This document shows positions 47,545 to 60,769 of a stretch of DNA of 64,000 nt, piece after piece. Made by a program: the position numbers and the translations under genes. Source of the stretch: Larus michahellis. Lineage: Eukaryota; Chordata; Aves; Charadriiformes; Laridae. The stretch is from assembly GCF_964199755.1 (NCBI RefSeq), contig NC_133898.1, forward strand, positions 127,904,224-127,968,223, written 5' to 3'. Position 1 is the stretch's first letter; the number at the start of each line of letters is the position of its first letter. Under the pieces are notes generated by a model. It saw only the letters and a list, made by a program, of their open reading frames with translations, was not told the origin of the DNA and made no database searches.

Positions 47545-49269
47545 ATGAAGATCCTGTCCCTGCTCTTCCCATTCTTCCTCGTGTTGATCCAGGGTGCTGC
47601 AGGTGAGAGGGCGAGAAGGGAGATGGCGTGAGGTGTGAGTCCCCATCAGTAGGAACCTCCTTGTCCTGGGAAGTGAACACTTTTGCCAAAGACAAGGAGG
47701 GGAACGTTTCTGCAGTTGTCTCAGAGCTCCTATGTAATGGCATACATCTGGGTGTGGTTACGGCTGTTACCATTTGCAGTGCGTATAGAGGAATCCAGCC
47801 CAAAGAAAGGACTTTGTTTCTTCTGAGGTTTAGGGAGGGAATCAGCCCTGGGCTCCAACTCCCGAGATTTGCTGCCGCTCTGGGAGGTGTCTCTGGATGA
47901 GCTACTCCTGAAGTCACTGTAGGCACAGGCTACACAGACCATCCTAGGTGTCCAAAATGTGGGCACTCCGGGGCAGAGTTTTCTGAGCGTGATATGCAGT
48001 ACAGTTTGAGGGCCCTTTGACCTCTTAGACCTCCAATCCATCCCGGTACTGTGTGACTTAGCTGAGAATTTCTGGTGGAGGTTAACAACTTAGTGGGGTG
48101 GCTGGAGGCCACGGCACAGCCTTCTGCAGCCCTACGGCCAGAGACAGCTAGACACCAGGCCTTTAGCTTAGAACTCTCCAGGATACACTGCTCATGCTGT
48201 CCAGTAGCATTGAACCTGAGTGTCCCAAAGCACTATTGTCCCGAGCCATGACCCCTGCAAGGGCTGGGCAAGGGCTTTCCGTCAGAAGTCAGCCAAAGGT
48301 GGGGTACTGCCAGGACGGGGATGTCGAATGGGAGAAGTGCCCCGCTTGCCAACTCTGCTGCTCAAGGCAGCGGTGGACACAAAGCTGGGGAGTCAGCGTG
48401 ACTCTTACTCAGCCTCAGTTTGGTCCTTCCCACGGTCTGTTCTTGTGTGCACCCACTTGAGAGTGAGAGAGTCCTTCTGGGTGAGACACGTTGCCATTGA
48501 AGCTGTGGTTATGGTGAGGTTGAAGCTGAGCCCATTTATTGGCCTGAAATGCACGGGGAGTGTCAGACTTTCTGCAACCACATGCCGCTAGACCAGATCA
48601 ATGTTCTAATAGTTTCTCTGTTCATGACCTTCCATGGCACCAGGAAGTGCAAAATGATGCAGACGACAAGGGGGATTCTGTGTTTTTGGGGGATGCCGTT
48701 TCCCCTATAGATTCGTGGGAGTTTGTTCAACATTCAGGCACTGCTGCAAAAGGTAAGTTCTGGAAACAGTTTGCCTCTATTTATATAGTTATTATTGTCT
48801 TTCAAGCCAGCTCCTGCTTGGCAGCTTTGTGCATTCATGCCCAGAGGGAAAAGCCAGGGAAAGAAGGGAAAAGTCCTTGTGGGTTTGGACCTGTCTGCTG
48901 TTGGTGCCGAAGGAGCCCAAGGTCAGCCAGTGCCTCCCCGCCCTCTTTCAGCCCCATGGAGGCTTGCCCACTGACAATACAGAAAGCTCAGCCTTGTTGT
49001 CCAAATGAGAAGGCTGTCCCTTGGGTAGTGTGAGGCACAGGACTCTCCTCTTGATGTCTCTAAAGAGCCTTGGAGCCAAGGCTGCCAACACTACGGAGAG
49101 CACAGGGCAAGCCAACTGGAATGGCTGGAGTTTACATCTGTGAGGTTGTCTTATCCCCCTGCACTTGTTTGTCACAGGAGAGGAGGTGGGAGAGAGTGGG
49201 AGGAAGGGAAAAGTGAGTTACAACAGGTGACGTGCTCATCTCCTTTCTTCATACAGCGTCTGGGGTTGA
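47545..49269 (+). pseudogene. AvBD1/3-type pseudogene B11
   Basis: Exon equivalents are 47545-47602 (acceptor 47514/47515), about 48629-48752 and from 49257. Same state as B4. One base change in the last exon (aagctggacg for aagcaggacg) is particular to this copy. Confidence 0.82.
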
Positions 49270-49342
49270 GACCCTGAACTCTGCAAGCTGGACGTCCCCC
49301 TCGCTTCTGGCTCCTGGACCCATCTCGTGATGTCCTCCCCCC

Positions 49343-50037
49343 TCCCTCCTCTCCCCGTTTGTGATTGGGCTGCCGTGCCCAGTACTGCTGACTCAGAAAG
49401 GCAAGAGCCAGGAGGTTCGGAGAAGGTAGCAAATCCTTATTTGTGGAGCACAAGAGCTTTGTTACAAGGTCCCAGCTCTGGTCCCAGTTGCAGAACCCAC
49501 CGCAGGAACATTTCCTTAAAGAAACGGGGTGTGAGAGACCCCGGGGGGATGCCACAGCAACCAGGAGAAGTCACACGTGACTCATGATCTCACTGGAGGA
49601 AAATAAATATCTGTACCCAAAAGTCTGGTTTCTGCCTTCCTTCATCTGCATCATGTCTATAGGGAAACCTCATTATCTACTGGGCAGCTTCACTGTAGTA
49701 TCAGATAAATCCTCCATTTTTACAGACACTTAATTCATTCAGATCTTACCTTCTGCTCCCTGGAGCATGAGGAGGACGAGGACACAGAGGCCAGGCTGGA
49801 GTTGCTGGTACCTCAAAATGTCCATCTCAAAAGCTCCTTTTCCTGCTTCTCCCCCTGCCAGAGAAAAAGAAGCATCGCTTCCCTGTTCTGACACCTCTGA
49901 GAAGGCTTCCCAGGCCTTCAGCCATGGGTCTTGTGTCATCTTGCCTTGTGTAAGAACCGCTTGGTGCTGTGGTTTGCTGGACGCTTCTTGGGACACACGC
50001 ACACACACATGCACTGCATCCCTGTTCATTAGTAACC
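49343..50037 (-). pseudogene. Inverted AvBD5 fragment, copy 4
   Basis: Near-identical to the fragment at 19596, with the same remnant signal exon on the minus strand. Confidence 0.8.
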
Positions 50038-50391
50038 AGCACCAGGCTGCTGCTCTGCCACAAAACGGAACTTCTCCTGCTTCTCTTCAAGAAGCTCTCC
50101 CAGTAAAATCCAAGACCAGCCTTCTGGCACTGGGCCCTCTTCTTCTGCTAAGCATGCAGAAGCCATCTTCCACTTTTTTCATGATCGTTATCTTGACACC
50201 GTGTCTTGAAATCTCAATGGTGTGTGAGGGGAAAAGGCTGAGAGGCCAGGCTCCACAGCCAAAATCCCCAGCAGGTAACCCCTTGGAGTTGTGGCGACCA
50301 GATTGCTCTTCCATACACCTTGGGAGGCAGTTGCCAAGTTGGGCATGCAGCACAGAGCCCTCCTGCCCAAAAAGAGCAGCCACTTTACATA

Positions 50392-51163
50392 AAATCATAG
50401 AATCATAGGATCATAGGGTTGGAAGGGACCTCTGGAGATCATCCCGTCCAACCCCCTGCCAGAGCAGGGTCACCTTAGAGCAGGTGGCACAGGAACGCGT
50501 CCAGGCGGGGTTGGAATGTCTCCAGAGACGGAGACTCCACCACCTCTCTGGGCAGGCTGTGCCAGTGCTCCGCCACCCTCACAGGAAAGAAGTTCCACCT
50601 CATGTTGAGATGGAACTTCTTATGGTCAAGTCTGTGCCCGTTACCCCTTGTCCTGTCCCTGGGCACCACTGAAAAGAGCCTGGCCCCATCCTCCTGACAC
50701 CCACCCTTTCAGTATTTATAAGTGTAGATAAGGTCCCGCCTCGGCCGTCTTTTTTCCAGACTGAAGAGACCCAAATCCCTCAGCCTTTCTTCATAGGGGA
50801 GATGTTCCAGTCCCCTCATCATCTTGGTAGCCCTTTGCTGTCCCCTCTCCAGCAGTTCCCTGTCCCTCTTGAACCGGGGAGCCCAGAAGAACTGGACCCA
50901 GCACTCCAGGTGTGGCCTCACCAAGGCGGAGTACAGGGGGAGGATGACTCCCTCGACCTGATGGCCACACTCTTCTTGATGCCCCCCAGCATCCATTGGC
51001 CTTCTTGGCCACAAGGGCACATTGCTGACCCATGGTCATCCTGTTGTCCACCAGGACTCCCAGGTCTCTTTCCACTGAGCTGCTCTCCAGCAGGTCAGCC
51101 CCCCAGCCTGTACTGGTGCGTGGGGTTATTCCTCCCCAGGTGCAGCACCCTACACTTGCCCTT
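50392..51163 (-). mobile_element. CR1 LINE fragment in B cassette, copy 4
   Basis: Same insertion and truncation point as the element at 20645. A minus frame covers 50709-51020. Confidence 0.93.
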
Positions 51164-51790
51164 TTCTCGATTGCAAGAAGGGCATCAAACGCATTGGCTT
51201 CACAAGCGATGGCTACGTCCATCTTATATTTCTTCACCTTGCATTGCTTTAGGAGGAGACACAGATTTGTTGGATCACCTGGTTTACAGACCTTAACGTG
51301 TACCCTGGTGTTCCTCTCACTTTCTCTGAACAGACAGCAGGGAGATAGTGTCATGGTCAGGTGCACAGACATCTTGTTCCAGAAGAAAAGGTTCTTGCAG
51401 TGTCTAGAGGTGGGAAGATTTTCAATATTTCACATGTTCTTGCACATCACATGCTAGCTGAGTATTTAATCTGATGAGAAGAGACAAAGAAGGACTCCTT
51501 TCTTTTGGGACCAGGCTAGTGCTGGTTGGTGTTTGCACCAACCAGTTACTTTGTGCATCCCAAAGATTTTTCAGCAAGCCACCACAGCCCGTGTGCCTGC
51601 TGTGAGGTGGGGTGTCACAAGAGCTGTTGCATGAGGATAACGGTGAAGATTGCAACAGCCCCCAGGAGGCACCTCAGCCTCTCCCATTGCTTCAGAGAGG
51701 GATCGTCCCCACACAGCTGGGTCGCTTTCTCATTGGCCAAGGGGAGGTGGGTCAGCAGGAATAAGCGCACGTCCCACCCCCCAGCAATGG

Positions 51791-51797
51791 TATAAAA
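51791..51797 (+). promoter_or_regulatory. TATA box of A12
   Basis: TATAAAA in the conserved promoter; exon 1 ends at donor 51900/51901. Confidence 0.8.
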
Positions 51798-52259
51798 CCC
51801 AGGCGTTTGAGCCAAAACAGTACTCCTTGCACCCCAGGGCAGCTGGACGCCAGCGATTCCTGTTGGGTTCTTACTGCCTGAACAGCAAGACCTTCATCAG
51901 GTAGGTAATTGCTGGCTCTCTTTCTGGAAAAGTGACCATTCAGCTCCTCTGTTCAATTCCCATCACTCGAGACTCATCTGCATGGCCAACTGCTGGAAGT
52001 ATCCATGCATGTAATTAGGCCACCAGAGATGTCTGGGAAAAAAGAATCATTGCAAGACATGCAGAGTGGTACGGAGCTCAGAATTGTTCTTAAGCCAAAG
52101 GTAGAGGGAACACCATCTGCTTGAGTTGGAGGAAGGCTCTCTGCAGTTTAGTATCTTGGGCAGAGTGCCCAGGCTTCTGCACCACCTGGGTCCTCCATGT
52201 CTTTATAGCCGTGGTGTCCCTCTCCGCAGCCCTGTCCAGACCCGGGACAGGCGTCAGCC

Positions 52260-53774
52260 ATGAAGATCCTGTACCTGCTCTTCTCCATCTTCCTCCTGTT
52301 GATCCAGGGTGCTGCAGGTGAGAGGGAAAGAAGGGAGGTAGGGGAGGGGTGAGTCCCCATCAGAGGGGTTTCCCATGTGCCGCAAAGTCTCCACGTCACT
52401 TGCAGTGATGCAAAGGTTAGCGGGGATGGAGGAGAAGGCATTTTCCACATGCCCTTCCAAGAGCACATGGTAGAGCGAGCTCTTGGCAACAGAACCCTGG
52501 CTTCTTCTGTACGTCAGCAAGGGGTTTCCTTTCAGGTTCCAGCCCTGCACCCAGCTGTTCCTCTTTGGGTGTCCCTGGAGGATCTTTTGAGCTGTGCAGG
52601 GATGGGAGAGCCCCAGGGGGTTGTTGGCTCTGTGGGTTGCCCGCGGCACAAAGTGGTCCCTTCTGGTCTAGTGCCGTCTCAGCAGCGTGTCCCAACACCT
52701 GATTGCCCCAAGGCACGATCCCTGCAAGGGCTGGGCAAGGACTTTCCATCAGAAGTGACTCCAAAGCAAGGGTGCAGCCAGGACAGGGAATTGGGCCGCA
52801 GGCAGTGCTCTGCTTGCCAGCTCTGCTGGTCCAGGCAGTGGTGGACATGAAGCTGGGGAGCCAGCATGGCTCTTCCTTGACCTCATGACCTCATGCTGTT
52901 CTTCCCCATGGTCTGTCCTTGTGTGCATCCACACTGGTGTGAACGAGTCCTTCTGGGTGAGACAGGTTGCCATTGAAGCTGTGGCTATGGTGAGCTTGAA
53001 GCTGAGCCCATTTATTGGCCTGAAATGCATGGGGAAGGTGAGCATTTCTGCAACCACGTGCTGCTAGACCAGATTATCCCTTTAATGTTTTGTGTGTAGC
53101 ATTCCCCATGGAAACAGGAAACCAATTCGGATGCATACAAAGAGGCGGATACTGTACCTTGGGGCGCTGCCGCCGCCCTCATACGTCTTTGGGAAGATGT
53201 TCGATATTTTACGCATGCTGCAGAAGGTAAGGTCTTTATTCGTGGCTAAGGAAAGAGTTTCCTCCTTTCTCTAAAAAAATATCTGTTAAAAATGTCTTTC
53301 CAGCCAATGCCTGGTAAATTCTCTCCTGCATTTCTGCTTTGTGGGAGAGGCCCAAGAAGGAAGGGAAAAGCCCTTGAAGGTCTGGTCCTGCCTGCTGTGG
53401 GACTGCATGAACCCTGGCACACCCAGCACCCGCCAACGCTCCTTCAGTGCCGCGACACTCATTCAGGCTTTGCAGAGGGCTCTCCCAAGCCAGCCAAGAG
53501 CAAAGCACGCACTGTCCTTGGACAGTATCGAGCACACGATCCTGCTTTTGCTGCATCTGGATAGGCGTGGAGTCAGGGCTGCCAGCACTAAGACAACACA
53601 GGTCCAAAGTGTGTGCAATAAGGACGGAACCTCACCTCCGTGGAGCCTGATGCTCTTGCACCGTGGACCTGTCTTGTCCTTGCAGGGGAGGTGTGAAAGG
53701 GTGCGAGGAAGGGAAAAGTAAGTTACAAGAGGTGACGTGCTCATCTCCTTTCTTCATACAGCATCTGGGGTTGA
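52260..53774 (+). CDS. AvBD1/3: AvBD1/3-type beta-defensin A12 (peptide type P4, as A5)
   Basis: The coding exons are 52260-52317, 53100-53226 and 53762-53774; the acceptor before the start is 52229/52230. The 65-residue product is identical to that of A5 (core CIQRGGYCTLGRC, tail CCRSIWG), including the unusual start of intron 3. The region around the start is more diverged than in other copies (for example ggcgtcagcc for ggtgtcagcc just before the ATG, and several changes in the first 100 bp of intron 2). Poly(A) signal is at 53988-53993. Confidence 0.92.
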
Positions 53775-56055
53775 GACCCTGAACTCTGCAAGCAGGACGT
53801 CCCCCTCGCTTCTGGCTCCTGGACCCATCTCCTGATGTCCTCTCCCCTCCCTGCCTCTGCCGTCCCCAGGTGCTGTGACAGCAGGAGTGGAAGCGCTGCT
53901 CCTGCTTGATGCCCGGGTGCTCGTGGGTCAGAGCCATCCCGTCACAGACCTGGTGCTGTTGGGGCAGAGGCTGCTTTTCCCGGCTTGAATAAAGATGAGC
54001 AGTTTGGCATTGCAGCGTGTGGGACGTGTGGCTCTTCTGTGTGGTGGAGGGTGTTTTGTGCCTGCTGGCTCTGGTGGTGGTGGTGGGTTGGTGTCAGGAG
54101 AAGCACCGGGACATGCTGGGATCACAAGCATGGCTGTCCCTGGGGTGCTCTTAACTGGCAGTGGCACGTTGACACTGATCCTGCCAGTCCCTGCTGGGCC
54201 AAGGGCTTTGCTGTGGGTGTGATGGAGGTGCTTTACGGATGGTCCCTCCTGGGAAGTGGGAGGCCTGTCCTGCTCCTGCCGGTCACGGCTGTCCCTTGCC
54301 CCTGACAGCCATGGGAATCCCTCACAGGATTCATGTGCAGGGCTGTGCTGGGTGGTGCGTCCCTTGGTTGGGCATGGCCAGGGACGCCCTCCCAACCAGC
54401 CCTAGAGGCCCTGAAGTTCCTCCTTGTCCTGCTCCAGCATGCTGCAGCCCTCCTGGCTGTGGGCCATGTGGGAGATGCGCTGCACCACTACTTGTCTCAG
54501 CAGGCAGGAGGAGGAGGAGGAGGAGGTCATGCAGGTCCGGCTCCAGGTGACCTGTGAACTGTGTCCTATTCACTATGGCCCTGAAATGTCCAAATTTATA
54601 GTCCCACAGGGAGTAAGCAGGTTGACTTCTTCTCTCTGCCCGGCTGGAGGCAATCTGCGATGACAATGCTTTTCTCCATCAAAGGCTCTGCTCCATCAAA
54701 GGCAGTGACCTCTACCTGTCTGCAGAAGCAAACCTCACGCTTTAGGTTCCCTGCGTGGTTCCATACCCGCCTGTGTCTACACACTCATGCGTGTGTGAGC
54801 AACTACTCACCTTGAGTGTTTGGTGGTGCCTTTCCCTGCCAAGAAGGCAAAACCTTCTCTGCCATTCTTTTTCTGATCGGGCAATGTGGTGAGGCATGTT
54901 CAGGTCATCCCTGCCTGCCATGGCCTTTCTTCCCCCTGTGCTCACCTCTCATTATATCGAGCCAGCAGCATTCCCCTTGAGCACCTTTCACCTCTGTAGG
55001 AGAACTTATTCCACTCCCGCAGGAACTTCTTGGCCCACAACGTCTCAAACAGAGAAAGACTGTCTTTTATCTACAATACATGGCCTTTTCTGTTGTCTGT
55101 CATGCGTCGGATGACTGATTGTCTGGGTGAGTCAGTGGTTGTCAGAGCCCAGAACATGCTGAAAGTGAAACTGGGTTTCCTGACTACAAGAAGGATTGGA
55201 AATGTGTCTTGAAACATGAGGAAGGTTCCTGAGACCTCATGTTGTGGTGTGCATGGGGACTGTCCTGGACAAAGCAGGGAGATGCGATTCAAGCAGCAGT
55301 GCAGAGATTTCCCAGCCTTTCAGGCTTACACTCACTTGGAAGGTGGCTTTGTACTGACCGTACTGGTCACCAGGGGCCTCCCTCACCAAGTGCCGGGCAC
55401 CCCCCGGTACATACATTTCCCTCAACTCCAGAACCTGGGTCAGTCCTTGACCCCGGTTTGACTATTGGCATTGCGTTGAGTGTTGGCACGAAGACCTCCT
55501 GATGTGTAAACCTTCTCTGCTTTAGCCCTTGGGTAAGGAGAGGCGGAAGTGCAAAACCAAATGCACTAGCAATGCGTAACTGCCTCTGAAAGTCCATCTT
55601 GTCTCCCCTTTTTCTCTGTCTCTCCAGAAGTGTAGCTCTCCTCAAGAGTTGAGTCTTGGATGCAAAAGGCCTGAGGGATGACTCCTTCCGAGGGAAGATA
55701 TTCTGTTTGCCTTCTCCACGTGTCTTTGAAGGTTGCTTTGCTTAATTGTGCAGTAGTCAGGCATTACTTCTCCCATGTGTCCTCTAAGAAAATACAAAGA
55801 GAAAAGTGAGAAATAAGACGACGGAAAAACATCAACTGGATTGCCACACAGGCCAATGCTTCCCCAGCTGCTCCCAGGATATCCAAAAGGTGCGTATCTG
55901 ACAGACATCCTTAGGAACAGGCCACAGAAGACATCACCCTCCGTTACTTGAGATAGCCCCTCTGCAGTTTGGAATATTACTGTGTGCTGTCATCCCCAGG
56001 AGATTTAGTCTATCCTTGTCTGCAGCCCTGTGAAGACCCAGGCCAGGTGCCAGCC

Positions 56056-57780
56056 ATGAAGATCCTGTCCCTGCTCTTCCCATTCTTCCTCATGTTGATC
56101 CAGGGTGCTGCAGGTGAGAGGGCGAGAAGGGAGATGGCGTGAGGTGTGAGTCCCCATCAGTAGGAACCTCCTTGTCCTGGGAAGTGAACACTTTTGCCAA
56201 AGACAAGGAGGGGAACGTTTCTGCAGTTGTCTCAGAGCTCCTATGTAATGGCATACATCTGGGTGTGGTTACGGCTGTTACCATTTGCAGTGCGTATAGA
56301 GGAATCCAGCCCAAAGAAAGGACTTTGTTTCTTCTGAGGTTTAGGGAGGGAATCAGCCCTGGGCTCCAACTCCCGAGATTTGCTGCCGCTCTGGGAGGTG
56401 TCTCTGGATGAGCTACTCCTGAAGTCACTGTAGGCACAGGCTACACAGACCATCCTAGGTGTCCAAAATGTGGGCACTCCGGGGCAGAGTTTTCTGAGCG
56501 TGATATGCAGTACAGTTTGAGGGCCCTTTGACCTCTTAGACCTCCAATCCATCCCGGTACTGTGTGACTTAGCTGAGAATTTCTGGTGGAGGTTAACAAC
56601 TTAGTGGGGTGGCTGGAGGCCACGGCACAGCCTTCTGCAGCCCTACGGCCAGAGACAGCTAGACACCAGGCCTTTAGCTTAGAACTCTCCAGGATACACT
56701 GCTCATGCTGTCCAGTAGCATTGAACCTGAGTGTCCCAAAGCACTATTGTCCCGAGCCATGACCCCTGCAAGGGCTGGGCAAGGGCTTTCCGTCAGAAGT
56801 CAGCCAAAGGTGGGGTACTGCCAGGACGGGGATGTCGAATGGGAGAAGTGCCCCGCTTGCCAACTCTGCTGCTCAAGGCAGCGGTGGACACAAAGCTGGG
56901 GAGTCAGCGTGACTCTTACTCAGCCTCAGTTTGGTCCTTCCCACGGTCTGTTCTTGTGTGCACCCACTTGAGAGTGAGAGAGTCCTTCTGGGTGAGACAC
57001 GTTGCCATTGAAGCTGTGGTTATGGTGAGGTTGAAGCTGAGCCCATTTATTGGCCTGAAATGCACGGGGAGTGTCAGACTTTCTGCAACCACATGCCGCT
57101 AGACCAGATCAATGTTCTAATAGTTTCTCTGTTCATGACCTTCCATGGCACCAGGAAGTGCAAAATGATGCAGACGACAAGGGGGATTCTGTGTTTTTGG
57201 GGGATGCCGTTTCCCCTATAGATTCGTGGGAGTTTGTTCAACATTCAGGCACTGCTGCAAAAGGTAAGTTCTGGAAACAGTTTGCCTCTATTTATATAGT
57301 TATTATTGTCTTTCAAGCCAGCTCCTGCTTGGCAGCTTTGTGCATTCATGCCCAGAGGGAAAAGCCAGGGAAAGAAGGGAAAAGTCCTTGTGGGTTTGGA
57401 CCTGTCTGCTGTTGGTGCTGAAGGAGCCCAAGGTCAGCCAGTGCCTCCCCGCCCTCTTTCAGCCCCATGGAGGCTTGCCCACTGACAATACAGAAAGCTC
57501 AGCCTTGTTGTCCAAATGAGAAGGCTGTCCCTTGGGTAGTGTGAGGCACAGGACTCTCCTCTTGATGTCTCTAAAGAGCCTTGGAGCCAAGGCTGCCAAC
57601 ACTACGGAGAGCACAGGGCAAGCCAACTGGAATGGCTGGAGTTTACATCTGTGAGGTTGTCTTATCCCCCTGCACTTGTTTGTCACAGGAGAGGAGGTGG
57701 GAGAGAGTGGGAGGAAGGGAAAAGTGAGTTACAACAGGTGACGTGCTCATCTCCTTTCTTCATACAGCGTCTGGGGTTGA
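56056..57780 (+). pseudogene. AvBD1/3-type pseudogene B13
   Basis: Exon equivalents are 56056-56113 (acceptor 56025/56026), about 57140-57263 and from 57768. Same state as B4. The signal peptide has one change (FFLMLIQ for FFLVLIQ) and the pre-start sequence reads ggtgccagcc. Confidence 0.82.
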
Positions 57781-57853
57781 GACCCTGAACTCTGCAAGCA
57801 GGACGTCCCCCTCGCTTCTGGCTCCTGGACCCATCTCGTGATGTCCTCCCCCC

Positions 57854-58548
57854 TCCCTCCTCTCCCCGTTTGTGATTGGGCTGCCGTGCCCAGTACTGCT
57901 GACTCAGAAAGGCAAGAGCCAGGAGGTTCGGAGAAGGCAGCAAATCCTTATTTGTGGAGCACAAGAGCTTTGTTACAAGGTCCCAGCTCTGGTCCCAGTT
58001 GCAGAACCCACCGCAGGAACATTTCCTTAAAGAAACGGGGTGTGAGAGACCCCGGGGGGATGCCACAGCAACCAGGAGAAGTCACACGTGACTCATGATC
58101 TCGCTGGAGGAAAATAAATATCTGTACCCAAAAGTCGGGTTTCTGCCTTCCTTCATCTGCATTATGTCTATAGGGAAACCTCATTATCTACTGGGCAGCT
58201 TCACTGTAGTATCAGATAAATCCTCCATTTTTACAGACACTTAATTCATTCAGATCTTACCTTCTGCTCCCTGGAGCATGAGGAGGACGAGGACACAGAG
58301 GCCAGGCTGGAGTTGCTGGTACCTCAAAATGTCCATCTCAAAAGCTCCTTTTCCTGCTTCTCCCCCTGCCAGAGAAAAAGAAGCATCGCTTCCCTGTTCT
58401 GACACCTCTGAGAAGGCTTCCCAGGCCTTCAGCCATGGGTCTTGTGTCATCTTGCCTTGTGTAAGAACCGCTTGGTGCTGTGGTTTGCTGGACGCTTCTT
58501 GGGACACACGCACACACACATGCACTGCATCCCTGTTCATTAGTAACC
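57854..58548 (-). pseudogene. Inverted AvBD5 fragment, copy 5
   Basis: Near-identical to the fragment at 19596, with a few private single-base changes. Confidence 0.8.
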
Positions 58549-58902
58549 AGCACCAGGCTGCTGCTCTGCCACAAAACGGAACTTCTCCTGCTTCTCTTCA
58601 AGAAGCTCTCCCAGTAAAATCCAAGACCAGCCTTCTGGCACTGGGCCCTCTTCTTCTGCTAAGCATGCAGAAGCCATCTTCCACTTTTTTCATGATCGTT
58701 ATCTTGACACCGTGTCTTGAAATCTCAATGGCGTGTGAGGGGAAAAGGCTGAGAGGCCAGGCTCCACAGCCAAAATCCCCAGCAGGTAACCCCTTGGAGT
58801 TGGGGCGACCAGATTGCTCTTCCATACACCTTGGGAGGCAGTTGCCAAGTTGGGCATGCAGCACAGAGCCCTCCTGCCCAAAAAGAGCAGCCACTTTACA
58901 TA

Positions 58903-59674
58903 AAATCATAGAATCATAGGATCATAGGGTTGGAAGGGACCTCTGGAGATCATCCCGTCCAACCCCCTGCCAGAGCAGGGTCACCTTAGAGCAGGTGGCA
59001 CAGGAACGCGTCCAGGCGGGGTTGGAATGTCTCCAGAGACGGAGACTCCACCACCTCTCTGGGCAGGCTGTGCCAGTGCTCCGCCACCCTCACAGGAAAG
59101 AAGTTCCACCTCATGTTGAGATGGAACTTCCTATGGTCAAGTCTGTGCCCATTACCCCTTGTCCTGTCCCTGGGCACCACTGAAAAGAGCCTGGCCCCAT
59201 CCTCCTGACACCCACCCTTTCAGTATTTACAAGTGTTGATAAGGTCCTGCCTCGGCCGTCTTTTTTCCAGACTGAAGAGACCCAAATCCTTCAGCCTTTC
59301 TTCATCAGAGAGATGTTCCAGTCCCCTCATCATCTTGGTAGCCCTTTGCTGTCCCCTCTCCAGCAGTTCCCTGTCCCTCTTGAACCGGGGAGCCCAGAAG
59401 AACTGGACCAACCACTCCAGGTGTGGCCTCATCAAGGCGGAGTACAGGGGGAGGATGACTCCCTCGACCTGATGGCCACACTCTTCTTGATGCCCCCCAG
59501 CATCCATTGGCCTTCTTGGCCACAAGGGCACCTTGCTGACCCATGGTCATCCTGTTGTCCACCAGGACTCCCAGGTCTCTTTCCACTGAGCTGCTCTCCA
59601 GCAGGTCAGCCCCCCAGCCTGTACTGGTGCGTGGGGTTATTCCTCCCCAGGTGCAGCACCCTACACTTGCCCTT
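58903..59674 (-). mobile_element. CR1 LINE fragment in B cassette, copy 5
   Basis: Same insertion and truncation point as the element at 20645. A minus frame covers 59220-59531 with slightly more private changes than in the other copies. Confidence 0.93.
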
Positions 59675-60301
59675 TTCTCGATTGCAAGAAGGGCATCAAA
59701 CGCATTGGCTTCACAAGCGATGGCTACGTCCATCTTATATTACTTCACCTTGCATTGCTTTAGGAGGAGACACAGATTTGTTGGATCACCTGGTTTACAG
59801 ACCTTAACGAGTACCCTGGTGTTCCTCTCACTTTCTCTGAAGAGACAGCAGGGAGATAGTGTCATGGTCAGGTGCACAGACATCTTGTTCCAGAAGAAAG
59901 GGTTCTAGCAGTGTCTAGAGGTGGGAAGATTTTCAATATTTCACATGTTCTTGCACATCACATGCTAGCTGAGTATTCAATCTGATGAGAAGAGACAAAG
60001 AAGGACTCCTTTCTTTTGGGACCAGGCTAGTGCTGGTTGGTGTTTGCACCAACCAGTTACTTTGTGCATCCCAAAGATTTTTCAGCAAGCCACCACAGCC
60101 CGTGTGCCTGCTGTGAGGTGGGGTGTCACAAGAGCTGTTGCATGAGGATAACGGTGAAGATTGCAACAGCCCCCAGGAGGCACCTCAGCCTCTCCCATTG
60201 CTTCAGAGAGGGATCGTCCCCACACAGCTGGGTCGCTTTCTCATTGGCCAAGGGGAGATGGGTCAGCAGGAATAAGCGCATGTCCCACCCCCCAGCAATG
60301 G

Positions 60302-60308
60302 TATAAAA
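60302..60308 (+). promoter_or_regulatory. TATA box of A14
   Basis: TATAAAA in the conserved promoter; exon 1 ends at donor 60411/60412. Confidence 0.8.
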
Positions 60309-60769
60309 CCCAGGCGTTTGAGCCAAAACAGTACTCCTTGCACCCCAGGGCAGCTGGACGCCAGCGATTCCTGTTGGGTTCTTACTGCCTGAACAGCAAG
60401 ACCTTCATCAGGTAGGTAATTGCTGGCTCTCTTTCTGGAAAATGACCATTCAGCTCCTCTGTTCAATTCCCATCACTCGAGACTCATCTGCATGGCCAAC
60501 TGCTGGAAGTATCCATGCATGTAATTAGGCCACCAGAGATGTCTGGGAAAAAAGAATCATTGCAAGATATGCAGAGCGGTACGGAGCTCAGAATTGTTCT
60601 TAAGCCAAAGGTAGAGGGAACACCATCTGCTTGAGTTGGAGGTAGGCTCTCTGCAGTTTAGTATCCTGGGCAGAGTGCCCAGGCTTCTGCACCACCTGGG
60701 TCCTCCATGTCCTTATTGCCGCGGTGTCCCCCTCCGCAGCCCCGTCCAGACCCGGGACAGGTGTCAGCC

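Larger units (their letters stand above)
46296..51599. repeat. B cassette, copy 4 (with B11)
   Basis: Same parts and order as the first B cassette. Its CR1 fragment is at 50392-51163. It runs directly into the A12 promoter region. Confidence 0.85.
54808..60110. repeat. B cassette, copy 5 (with B13)
   Basis: Same parts and order as the first B cassette. Its CR1 fragment is at 58903-59674. It runs into the A14 promoter region. Confidence 0.85.
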